Part shown: piece after piece, positions 18,910-27,546 of the stretch
Position numbering within the stretch: the first letter of the stretch is position 1
How the letters are laid out: each line of letters starts with the position of its first letter
Origin: JANLWK01 sp031364505
GTDB taxonomy: Bacteria > Eisenbacteria > RBG-16-71-46
Reading direction: 5' to 3'
Assembly (NCBI GenBank): GCA_031364505.1
Contig: JANLWK010000242.1
Span: 8,064-72,063 of the forward strand
Length of the DNA stretch: 64,000 nucleotides
Made by a program: the position numbers and the translations under genes
The notes under the pieces: generated by a model
What the model was told of the DNA's origin: nothing
Seen by the model: the letters and a program-made list of their open reading frames with translations, nothing else
The model's database searches: none

Positions 18910-18917
18910 CCCGACCG

Positions 18918-19409
18918 ATGGCGTCATCGCATCCGGCGTACCGCGTGCTCTTCGTGTGCTCGGGGAATACCTGCCGGAGCCCGCTGGCTCAAGCGGCTCT
19001 GGCGCAGGCACTGGGTCCGGAGGCGTCTCGCGTCTCCGTCGCCTCCGCCGGCACGAACGCCCGCGAAGGCGATCCGGCGAGCGACGAATCGATCGCGGTC
19101 GCGGCGCGTGACGGCCTGGACCTCGGCGCCCACCGCTCGCGGCGGGTGACGCGGGAGATGCTTGAGGAAGCGGATCTCGTGCTCGTGATGGAGCGGACAC
19201 ACGCCGCGGCCGTCGAACGCCTCGGGGGCGATCCCCGGCGCGTCTTCGTGCTGAGCGAGTGGCCTGCCCCGGGCGAGCCGGGTCTCGGGGTCTCCGATCC
19301 GTTCGGGGCCTCGGTCGAAGCCTATGAAGAGTGCTGGCGCCGGATCCGGCTGCACATCCGGCGGGTGGCGCCGCAGGTGGTCGAGGCGGCGCGCGCGCGT
19401 TCCCTGTGA
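18918..19409 (+). CDS. ywlE: Low-molecular-weight phosphatase, probably protein-arginine phosphatase
   Basis: Cys-based phosphatase of the LMW-PTP fold. The P-loop CSGNTCRS gives nucleophile C14 and R20; the general-acid aspartate is D127 in DPFG. T18 in the P-loop matches the threonine that makes Bacillus YwlE specific for phosphoarginine, where tyrosine phosphatases usually carry isoleucine. Together with mcsA-mcsB-clpC in this window and the Bacillus-like gene order, this supports arginine dephosphorylation. 163 residues, about 10 longer at the N-terminus than YwlE; GTG 18945 is an alternative start but has no ribosome site either. A plain tyrosine phosphatase remains possible. Confidence 0.85.
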   Translation: MASSHPAYRVLFVCSGNTCRSPLAQAALAQALGPEASRVSVASAGTNAREGDPASDESIAVAARDGLDLGAHRSRRVTREMLEEADLVLVMERTHAAAVERLGGDPRRVFVLSEWPAPGEPGLGVSDPFGASVEAYEECWRRIRLHIRRVAPQVVEAARARSL

Positions 19410-19444
19410 CCGGGTCCCTCGAGGACGCCGCACTGAGGTGAGTC

Positions 19445-20440
19445 ATGGCAATCGCGAAGACCGAGACGATCTGGATGAACGGGCGGATGGTCGCCTGGGA
19501 CGACGCCCGGGTCCACATCATGACCCACGCGATGCACTACGCCTCGGCCGTGTTCGAGGGCATTCGCGCCTACGATTCCGAGGCCGGCCCGGCCGTGTTC
19601 CGGCTCGACGAGCACCTCGAGCGGCTGATGTTCTCGGCGCGCGTGTACCGCATGGAGGTGCCGTTCACGCCCAAGCAGCTCCACGACGTGTGTGTCGAGC
19701 TCGTGAACGTGAACCGTCTCGGTGACTGCTACGTCCGCCCGCTCATCTACCGAGGCTACGAGAACATCGGCGTCAACCCATTCGGCAACCCGATCGAGGT
19801 CGCGATCGCCGCGTATCCGTGGGGCCAGTACCTGGGGCCCGATGCGCTGTCGAAGGGTGTCGCCGTCAAGATCAGCAGCTGGCAGCGCATGGCGCCGAAC
19901 ACGCTGCCGGCGATGGCGAAGTCCTCCGCGAACTACATGAATTCGCAGCTCTCGAAGATGGAGGCGATCGTCGACGGTTACGCCGAGGCGATCTCGCTCG
20001 ACACGAGCGGCTACGTCAGCGAGGGCAGCGGGCAGAACGTGTTCGCCGTGATCAAGGGCGAGGTGCTCACGCCGCCGGTCCACAACAGCCTGCTGGCCGG
20101 CATCACGCGCTCGACCATCCTGACGCTGGCGCGCGAGCTCGGCTACCCCGTGCGCGAGGCCACGCTGCCGCGCGAAATGCTCTACGCCGCCGAAGAATTG
20201 TTCTTCACCGGCACGGCGGTGGAAGTGTCGCCCATCGGCTCGATCGACCGCATCACGGTCGGCAACGGCGGGCGCGGCCCGGTCACGAAGGCGTTGCAGG
20301 ACGCGTTCTTCGCGGCGGTGCGCGGGCAGAATCCGAAGCACCGGGACTGGCTCACGCCGTGCCGCGCGGCGGCGCCGGCGGGCAATGCCGCCGCTCCGGG
20401 GGTGTCCGCGGCCGCGGTCCCCGCGGCGCGACGGGCCTGA
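19445..20440 (+). CDS. ilvE: Branched-chain amino acid aminotransferase
   Basis: PLP enzyme of fold type IV that interconverts Leu, Ile, Val and their 2-oxo acids. 331 residues: HYASAVFEGIRAY near residue 37, the YVRPLIYRGYE region near 100, a likely PLP lysine in the AMAKSSANYMNSQL segment (near 160), then EGSGQNVFAV and FFTGTAVEVSPI motifs. The last 25 residues are an Ala/Pro-rich tail beyond the normal end of the family. GAGGTGAG lies upstream of the ATG. It sits between ywlE and rpiB, probably cotranscribed from the 18881 promoter. Confidence 0.94.
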   Translation: MAIAKTETIWMNGRMVAWDDARVHIMTHAMHYASAVFEGIRAYDSEAGPAVFRLDEHLERLMFSARVYRMEVPFTPKQLHDVCVELVNVNRLGDCYVRPLIYRGYENIGVNPFGNPIEVAIAAYPWGQYLGPDALSKGVAVKISSWQRMAPNTLPAMAKSSANYMNSQLSKMEAIVDGYAEAISLDTSGYVSEGSGQNVFAVIKGEVLTPPVHNSLLAGITRSTILTLARELGYPVREATLPREMLYAAEELFFTGTAVEVSPIGSIDRITVGNGGRGPVTKALQDAFFAAVRGQNPKHRDWLTPCRAAAPAGNAAAPGVSAAAVPAARRA

Positions 20441-20451
20441 TCCCTCGAGCC

Positions 20452-20925
20452 ATGCGGGTGGCGATCGGCTCCGACCACGCGGGTTTCGTCCTCAAGCAGC
20501 GCATCGCACGCGAGTTGGCCGCGTGGGGTCACGAGGTCGAGGACCTGGGCACCGATTCCGAATCGCCCGTCGACTACCCGGACGTCTGCTTCGCCGTGGG
20601 TGAGCGCGTGGCGGACGGCACGGCGGAGCGCGGCATCGTGCTCGGCGGCAGCGGCATCGGCGAGAGCATCGCGGCCAACAAGGTCGCCGGTGTGCGCGCG
20701 TCGGTCGTGACGAGCGACGAGACGGCGCGGTTGACCCGGCTCCACAACGACTCGAACGTGCTGGCGCTCGGCGCCCGCACGAATCCCGACCACGACGCGG
20801 TGCTGCGCTGGGTGCGCACGTGGCTCGACACCGCCTTCGAGGGCGGCCGCCACGTGCCGCGCATCGCGCGGATCACGGCATACGAGCGCGCCCACATAGC
20901 ACCCGGGGCGGCCCCGCGTGTCTGA
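20452..20925 (+). CDS. rpiB: Ribose-5-phosphate isomerase B
   Basis: Interconverts ribose 5-phosphate and ribulose 5-phosphate in the pentose phosphate pathway, supplying PRPP for the purine genes nearby. 157 residues with the RpiB/LacAB motifs GSDHAG (residues 5-10), YPD, GSGIGESIAANK (anion loop) and the HNDSNVLALGAR stretch. Start ATG 20452 is 11 nt after ilvE. It overlaps glyA by 8 nt. The C-terminal extension (RIARITAYERAH...) is also seen in many bacterial homologues. Confidence 0.93.
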   Translation: MRVAIGSDHAGFVLKQRIARELAAWGHEVEDLGTDSESPVDYPDVCFAVGERVADGTAERGIVLGGSGIGESIAANKVAGVRASVVTSDETARLTRLHNDSNVLALGARTNPDHDAVLRWVRTWLDTAFEGGRHVPRIARITAYERAHIAPGAAPRV

Positions 20926-22171
20926 GCTCGAGCGCCAGGATCCGCGGCTGTTCGACGCCATCGCCGGCGAGGAGGCCCGCCAGCGCGACACGCTCGAGCT
21001 GATCGCCTCCGAGAACTTCGTCAGCCCGGCCGTGCTCGAGGCGGCGGGGTCGGTGATGACGAACAAGTATGCGGAGGGCCTGCCCGGCAAGCGCTACTAC
21101 GGCGGCTGCGAGTTCGTCGACGTCGCCGAGTCGCTGGCGATCGAGCGCTTGCGCACGTTGTTCGCGGCCGACCACGCCAACGTCCAGCCCCATTCGGGCG
21201 CCTCGGCGAACCTGGCTGCGTACCTCGCCGTGTCGAAGCCGGGCGAGACGCTGCTCGGCATGAGTCTCGCGCACGGTGGCCACCTGACGCACGGTCACCC
21301 TGTGTCGGTGAGCGGGCAGCTCTGGCGCGCGGTCCAGTACGGCGTGCGTGCGGAGGACGGGCGCATCGACTACGACGAGGTCGCTTCGCTGGCGCGCCTG
21401 CATCGTCCGCGCATCCTCGTCGCGGGCGCCAGTGCCTATCCGCGCGTGATCGACTTCGAGCGCTTCGGCGCGATCGCGCGCGAGGTGGGGGCGGCGCTGG
21501 TCGTCGACATGGCGCACATCGCCGGGCTCGTGGCCGCCGGGCTCCATCCGAGCCCGGTGCCGCATGCGGACCTGGTGACGAGCACGACGCACAAGACCCT
21601 GCGCGGCCCGCGCGGCGGGTTCATTCTGGCGCGCGCCGCGCACGCCGAGAAGCTCGACAAGACGATCTTCCCGGGGCTCCAGGGCGGGCCGCTGATGCAC
21701 GTCATTGCGGCGAAGGCGGTGTGCTTCGGCGAGGCGCTGACCGACGGGTTTCGCGCCTACCAGGTCCGCGTCGTCGAGAACGCGAAAACGCTCGCCGCGA
21801 CGCTCGTCGATCACGGCTTCGAACTCGTCTCGGGCGGCACCGACAACCATCTCATGCTGGTCGACCTGCGGGGGCGCGGCATGACCGGGAAGGTAGCCGA
21901 GGAGGCGCTGCACCGCGCGCGCATCACGGTGAACAAGAACGCGGTCCCGAACGATCCGCAGAAGCCGTGGGTGACGAGTGGCATCCGCATCGGCACGCCG
22001 GCGCTCACGACACGGGGGTTCGGGCCCGGCGAGATGCGCCGGATCGGCGGCTGGATCGCGCGCGTGCTCGAGCGCCCCGAGGACGCCGAGTCGGCGCGCG
22101 AGGTCGAGCGCGAGGTGCGCGAGCTGGCCGCCGGATTCCCGCTGTTCGCACACGAGGCCGCCCGCACGTGA
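20918..22171 (+). CDS. glyA: Serine hydroxymethyltransferase
   Basis: PLP enzyme that converts serine and tetrahydrofolate to glycine and methylene-tetrahydrofolate, the main one-carbon source and a direct supplier of glycine for PurD. 417 residues, normal length. Visible landmarks: LIASENFVS, YAEGLPGKRYYGGCE, GGHLTHG, and the PLP lysine in TTHKTLRGPRGG near residue 226. GTG start at 20918 lies inside the end of rpiB, as expected for a coupled gene. Confidence 0.97.
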   Translation: MSELERQDPRLFDAIAGEEARQRDTLELIASENFVSPAVLEAAGSVMTNKYAEGLPGKRYYGGCEFVDVAESLAIERLRTLFAADHANVQPHSGASANLAAYLAVSKPGETLLGMSLAHGGHLTHGHPVSVSGQLWRAVQYGVRAEDGRIDYDEVASLARLHRPRILVAGASAYPRVIDFERFGAIAREVGAALVVDMAHIAGLVAAGLHPSPVPHADLVTSTTHKTLRGPRGGFILARAAHAEKLDKTIFPGLQGGPLMHVIAAKAVCFGEALTDGFRAYQVRVVENAKTLAATLVDHGFELVSGGTDNHLMLVDLRGRGMTGKVAEEALHRARITVNKNAVPNDPQKPWVTSGIRIGTPALTTRGFGPGEMRRIGGWIARVLERPEDAESAREVEREVRELAAGFPLFAHEAART

Positions 22172-22341
22172 CGCCGCCGTCGCCGTCACGCGCGCCGCGG
22201 CGTCCGTCGCTCCGCCGCCCGCGACGAGCCGGCATGCGGAGCGCGGCGCTTGCCTCGCTCCGGCGCACAGGATAGTTGTAAGTCACACGCAGGAGACGTG
22301 GCGGGGGCACAGGACGTGCCCGGAGTGCCAGGAGGGATGCC
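22172..22341. other. 170-nt intergenic region with two hairpins before mgtE
   Basis: Contains a 7-bp stem CGGAGCG/CGCTCCG (22237-22243 with 22256-22262) that may end the glyA transcript, and a 6-bp stem GGGCAC/GTGCCC (22305-22310 with 22316-22321) close to the mgtE start. A weak promoter-like pair TTGCCT (22250) and GATAGT (22271) has too short a spacer to trust. I do not recognise an M-box magnesium riboswitch. A ribosome site (AGGAGG) precedes the ATG. Confidence 0.4.
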
Positions 22342-23679
22342 ATGACGGCAGCGGCAGCGTCGAGGGAAGCCGAAGACCGGGTCACCGCGGACGAGCTGCG
22401 GGACGCCTGGCCGCTGCTGTCGGCGGAGGACCGCGCCGAGACGCTGCTCAGCATCGCCCGCGACCAGGCCGAGGACGCCTTCCTCGGCTGCGGCGCCCGC
22501 GACCAGGCCGGCATCGTGCTCGCCCTCCCGGCCGCCGAGCGCCGCTCCTGGATGCGTCTGATGGCGCCGGACGACGCCGCCGACGTCGTGCAGGCCGCCC
22601 CGCGCGAAGAGCGCGATGGCCTGCTGGCGCTGCTCGACGACCAGACGCGCCGCGACGTGACCGCCCTGCTCGCCTATGCCGAGGACCGCGCCGGCGGTCT
22701 GATGAATCCGCGCTACGCGCGGCTGCGCCCGGACATGACCGTCGACGAGGCGATCAGCTACCTGCGCCGGCAGGCGCGCGACGTGCTCGACTCGATCTAT
22801 TACGGCTACGTGCTCGACGACGAGCAGCGCCTGCTCGGCGTCGTGTCGTTCCGCGAGCTGTTCGCCTCGGACTTGTCCAAGCGCCTGCGCGAAGTGATGC
22901 ACACCGAGCTCGTCACCGTGCTCCCCGACCAGGACCAGGAAGCGGTGAGCCGGCTGTTCGCCCAGACGCGCTTCGTCGCGATCCCCGTGGTCGACGGCCA
23001 CGGGCGCATGAAGGGCATCGTCACGGTCGACGACATCGTCGACGTCGTGCGCGAGGAAGCCACCGAGGACATCCAGAAGATCGGCGGCACCCAGGCGCTC
23101 GAGGCGCCGTACCTCACCGTGAAGCTGCCGGAGATGATCAAGAAGCGCGTCGGCTGGCTCGCCGCGCTATTCGTGAGCGAGATGCTCACGACGACGGCGA
23201 TGAGCCGGTTCGAGGCGGAAATCTCGCGGGCCGTCGTGCTCGCGGTGTTCGTGCCGCTCATCATCTCCGGCGGCGGCAACTCGGGCTCGCAGGCCACCAC
23301 GCTCGTCATCCGCGCGATGGCGCTCGGCGAGGTACGGCTGCGCGACTGGTGGCGCGTCATCCGCCGCGAGATCGCGACCGGCGTGTCGATGGGCGCCATC
23401 CTCGCCGCCATCGCCTTCAGCCGCGTCGAGCTGTGGCAGTTCCTGTTCCATTCCTACGGGCCCCACCACCTGCTCGTCGCCTCGACGATCGCGACGAGCG
23501 TCGCCGGGGTCGTGACCTGGGGCACCGTGGCCGGTTCGATGCTGCCATTCCTGCTGAGGCGCGTGGGGCTCGACCCCGCGAGCGCCTCGGCGCCGTTCGT
23601 CGCGACGCTCGTGGACGTCACGGGCATCGTCATCTACTTCAGTGTCGCGAGCGTCATCCTGCGCGGCACGCTGCTGTGA
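22342..23679 (+). CDS. mgtE: Magnesium transporter MgtE
   Basis: Mg2+ channel/transporter of the inner membrane, gated by cytoplasmic magnesium. 445 residues: an N-terminal helical MgtE-N domain (about 1-125), two CBS domains (about 128-185 and 190-250), a connecting helix, then five transmembrane helices. The signature PLIISGGGNSGSQ lies in the first part of the membrane domain (near residue 303) and acidic pore residues follow. It stands alone between the glyA and moxR operons, with its own 170-nt upstream region. Confidence 0.95.
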   Translation: MTAAAASREAEDRVTADELRDAWPLLSAEDRAETLLSIARDQAEDAFLGCGARDQAGIVLALPAAERRSWMRLMAPDDAADVVQAAPREERDGLLALLDDQTRRDVTALLAYAEDRAGGLMNPRYARLRPDMTVDEAISYLRRQARDVLDSIYYGYVLDDEQRLLGVVSFRELFASDLSKRLREVMHTELVTVLPDQDQEAVSRLFAQTRFVAIPVVDGHGRMKGIVTVDDIVDVVREEATEDIQKIGGTQALEAPYLTVKLPEMIKKRVGWLAALFVSEMLTTTAMSRFEAEISRAVVLAVFVPLIISGGGNSGSQATTLVIRAMALGEVRLRDWWRVIRREIATGVSMGAILAAIAFSRVELWQFLFHSYGPHHLLVASTIATSVAGVVTWGTVAGSMLPFLLRRVGLDPASASAPFVATLVDVTGIVIYFSVASVILRGTLL

Positions 23680-23707
23680 TGCGCACCCTCGATTCGAAGG
23701 AGACCCG

Positions 23708-24690
<983 letters not shown>

Positions 24691-24691
<1 letters not shown>

Positions 24692-25572
24692 TGGAGACCC
24701 AGGACCTGCTGCGCCGGGTTCGCCGGCTCGAGATCCGGAGCCGGCACCTGGTCGACGACCTGTTCGCCGGCCGCTCGTCGAGCGTCTTCAAGGGACGCGG
24801 CGTCGAGTTCGAGGAGGTGCGGCCCTACGTCCCCGGTGACGAGGTGCGCGACATCGACTGGAACGTGACGGCGCGCCTCGGGGCGCCGTACATCAAGCGT
24901 TTCGTCGAGGAGCGCGAGCTCACGGTGATGGTGCTGGTGGACGTGTCGGCGTCGATGCGCTTCGGCACCCAGGGCAGCGAGAAGCGCGAGTTGGCGGCCG
25001 AGCTGACGGCCCTGCTCGGCTTCGCCGCGATCAGCAACAACGACCGCGTGGGCCTCGTGCTCGCGAGCGACCGGGTCGAGCACTTCGTGCCGCCCGGGCG
25101 CGGACGCACGCACCTGCTGCGGATGCTGCGGGACGTCCTCGGGGCGCGCGTCGAAGGCCGCGAGACGCGGCTGGGCGAGGCGGCGCGGTTCCTGGCGCGC
25201 ACGACGCGCCGCCGGAGCCTGGTGTTCTGGATCTCGGACTTCGAGGAGACGCCGGACGTGCGCGCGTGGCGCAGTCTCGGCCGCCGCCACGAGCTGACCG
25301 CGCTCGTGCTGCGTGATCCGCGCGACGAGCGCCTGCCGGACGTCGGCTGGGTCACGTTCGAGGACCTGGAGCGCGGCGTGCGGCGCCGCGTCAACACGTC
25401 CAGCCGGCGCGTGCGCGACGCCTACGCGAAGGACGCCGCCGAGCGCGTCGCCCTGCGCGTCGCGGCGCTGCGCGAGGCGCGCGTGCCGGCGCTGGAGATC
25501 GACACGTCGCGGTCCTACCTGCCCGTGCTCATCGAATACTTCTCGTCGCGCCGCGCGCGGGGCCGCGCGTGA
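24691..25572 (+). CDS. DUF58 domain protein (VWA-like)
   Basis: Cytoplasmic protein of the DUF58 family, nearly always encoded beside moxR. 293 residues. The DUF58 core GRGVEFEEVRPYVPGDEVRDIDW lies near residues 35-60 in two conserved blocks. It is followed by a VWA-type fold with a MIDAS DVSASM motif (near 88) and DFEETPDVR replacing the usual second loop. Exact function is unknown; it is thought to be a MoxR client. Overlaps neighbours on both sides (TGATG before, GTGA after). Confidence 0.9.
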
Positions 25573-26531
25573 GAGCAGCGTTCCGGATCGGGGTGGCGGC
25601 GCTGGCGATGGGTGCCGCCGTGACGTCTGCGGGCGCCGGTTTCGCCGCGGCCGACATCCGGTGCCGCGCGTCGGTGCAGCCCGGCTCCGTTCACCTAGGC
25701 GAGCCGGCGCGCTATCGCGGCTCGGTGGTCTATCGCCGCGGCGAGCTGACCCGGCCGCGATGGGTGCCGCCCGACTCCGCGGGGAGCCTGGCCTGGGGGC
25801 CGATCGTCGCGCGCCTCGGCCGGGGAGCCTCCGGCATCGACACGCTGCGCATCGAAACCACGGTTCAGGCGTTCGCGCTCGGCGACGTGCCGGTGCCCGG
25901 TGTCGTGTTCGTCGACGAGGGCGTGGCGCCGCCCGCCGTGCGGCACCTCCCGGTGACCACCCTGCACGTGATGTCGGTGCTCACGGCCGCGGACAGCAAC
26001 GCCGACCTGCGAGGCGTCCGGGGCCCGCTCGCCGCACCGTGGTGGGAGCGAGTGCCCTGGGCCTGGGTGCTCGCGGGACTCCTCGTCGCGGCGGCGATCG
26101 TGTGGATCGTGCGCAGGCTGCGCCGCCGCGGCCGGCCCGTGCCGACGCCGGTCGCGGTCCCCGCGGCCGACGCCGCCACGATCGCGCTCCGCCGTCTCGC
26201 CGAGCTCCGCACGCGCCGGCTGCCCGAGCAGGACGCCTATGGTGCTCACGCGCTCGAGTTGACGGCGATCCTGCGCCGCTTCCTCGAGTCGACCGCCGTC
26301 GCCCCGCGCCCGGGCCAGACCACGACCGAGCTCGCGGCATGGCTGCCGGAGACGTCGCTCGCGGCCGGCGACGCCGAGCAGGTCACGCGGCTGCTACGCG
26401 GCTGGGACGCGCTCAAGTTCGCGCGCGGGACGTCGAACCCCGTGCTGGCGCACCAGTCCGAGGCGGCCGTCGAGGCATTCGTGCGCGCGCATTCGAACTC
26501 GGCCCCGCCCGCGCGGAAGGAGGCGGCCTAG
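25569..26531 (+). CDS. Membrane protein of the Bat operon, DUF4381-like
   Basis: 320 residues: N-terminal signal segment (about 1-28), a periplasmic beta-rich domain to about residue 155, one transmembrane helix near 162-180 followed by a basic stop-transfer run, and a helical cytoplasmic tail that resembles DUF4381 (LTAILRRFLES...TTTELAAWLPE, WDALKFARG). Proteins of this kind sit between the DUF58 and batA genes in many moxR operons. Their role is not established. GTG start overlaps the previous stop; the next gene begins directly after its TAG. Confidence 0.75.
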   Translation: MRAAFRIGVAALAMGAAVTSAGAGFAAADIRCRASVQPGSVHLGEPARYRGSVVYRRGELTRPRWVPPDSAGSLAWGPIVARLGRGASGIDTLRIETTVQAFALGDVPVPGVVFVDEGVAPPAVRHLPVTTLHVMSVLTAADSNADLRGVRGPLAAPWWERVPWAWVLAGLLVAAAIVWIVRRLRRRGRPVPTPVAVPAADAATIALRRLAELRTRRLPEQDAYGAHALELTAILRRFLESTAVAPRPGQTTTELAAWLPETSLAAGDAEQVTRLLRGWDALKFARGTSNPVLAHQSEAAVEAFVRAHSNSAPPARKEAA

Positions 26532-27509
26532 ATGCGGCTCGAATGGCCCTGGATGCTGATGCTGCTCGCCGTGGTCCCGGCACTCGCATGGTGGGGCCGG
26601 CGCCCCGCGATGCGCCGCGCGGGGGTGCTGTGGGGGCACGCGTCGGCGGCGTGGCGGAGGCACTCGGGTCTGTCGCTCGCGGCACTCGACGCGTTGCCGT
26701 GGATCGCCCTGGTGATCGTGTTCGTCGCGCTCGCGCGGCCGCAGCAGGGCCTGCGGCTCAGCGAGACCGAGTCGCGGGGCGTCGACATCATGCTGGCGAT
26801 CGACATCTCGCCGAGCATGGCGGCCCAGGACTTCCAGCCCGAGAACCGACTCGGCGTGGCCAAATCGACGGCGAGCGCGTTCGTTCGCCAGCGCACGCAC
26901 GACCGCGTGGGGCTCGTCGGCTTCGCCGCGACGGCGTTCAGCCAGTGCCCGCTGACGCTCGATCACGACGCGCTCGACGAGCTGCTCCAGGGGCTCGACT
27001 TCGGGCTCGCCGAGGACGGCACGGCGATCGGGATGGGCCTCGCGACCGCCGTCGCGGGACTGCGGTCGAGCCGGACGCCGAGCAAGGTGGTCGTGCTGCT
27101 CACCGACGGCCAGAACAACCGCGGCTCGATCGATCCGCTGACCGGCGCCGATCTCGCGCGCGCCTACGGCATCAAGGTGTACACCGTGCTCGTCGGCAAG
27201 GGCGGCGTGGTGCCCGTGCCGGTCGACGATCCCGTGAACGGCAGCCGCGTCGAGATGGTGCGCATGGACGTCGACGAGGGCACGCTGAGGGAGATCGCCA
27301 AGCGAACCGGCGGCCACTTCTATCGCGCCACGGACCCGGCCGCGTTGACGGGCATCTATTCTGTCATCGACCGGCTCGAGCGCGCGCCGATCAAGTCGGT
27401 GAGCTATCGCGAGTACCTGGAGCTGGGACCGGCGTTGCTCGGGCTCGCGGGCTTGCTGCTCGCGATCGCGAGCCTCGGCGGCGCGACCTGGGGACGGCGG
27501 CTGCCGTGA
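26532..27509 (+). CDS. batA: BatA: VWA-domain aerotolerance protein
   Basis: Inner-membrane protein with a periplasmic von Willebrand A domain; Bat proteins support oxygen or stress tolerance in Bacteroides and Leptospira, by a mechanism still unclear. 325 residues: two N-terminal membrane helices (about 5-22 and 55-72), a VWA domain with a complete MIDAS (DISPSM near residue 95, the TDGQNN motif near 193), and a C-terminal helix (about 300-318). No gap to the gene before and 37 nt to batB. Confidence 0.9.
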   Translation: MRLEWPWMLMLLAVVPALAWWGRRPAMRRAGVLWGHASAAWRRHSGLSLAALDALPWIALVIVFVALARPQQGLRLSETESRGVDIMLAIDISPSMAAQDFQPENRLGVAKSTASAFVRQRTHDRVGLVGFAATAFSQCPLTLDHDALDELLQGLDFGLAEDGTAIGMGLATAVAGLRSSRTPSKVVVLLTDGQNNRGSIDPLTGADLARAYGIKVYTVLVGKGGVVPVPVDDPVNGSRVEMVRMDVDEGTLREIAKRTGGHFYRATDPAALTGIYSVIDRLERAPIKSVSYREYLELGPALLGLAGLLLAIASLGGATWGRRLP

Positions 27510-27546
27510 CCCGGCGCGAACGCCCCGGGTCGGCGGGAGGACCCTC

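Noticed and set aside
22172..22341. M-box magnesium riboswitch before mgtE
   Set aside because: Only two simple hairpins are visible. The conserved M-box core is not recognisable.
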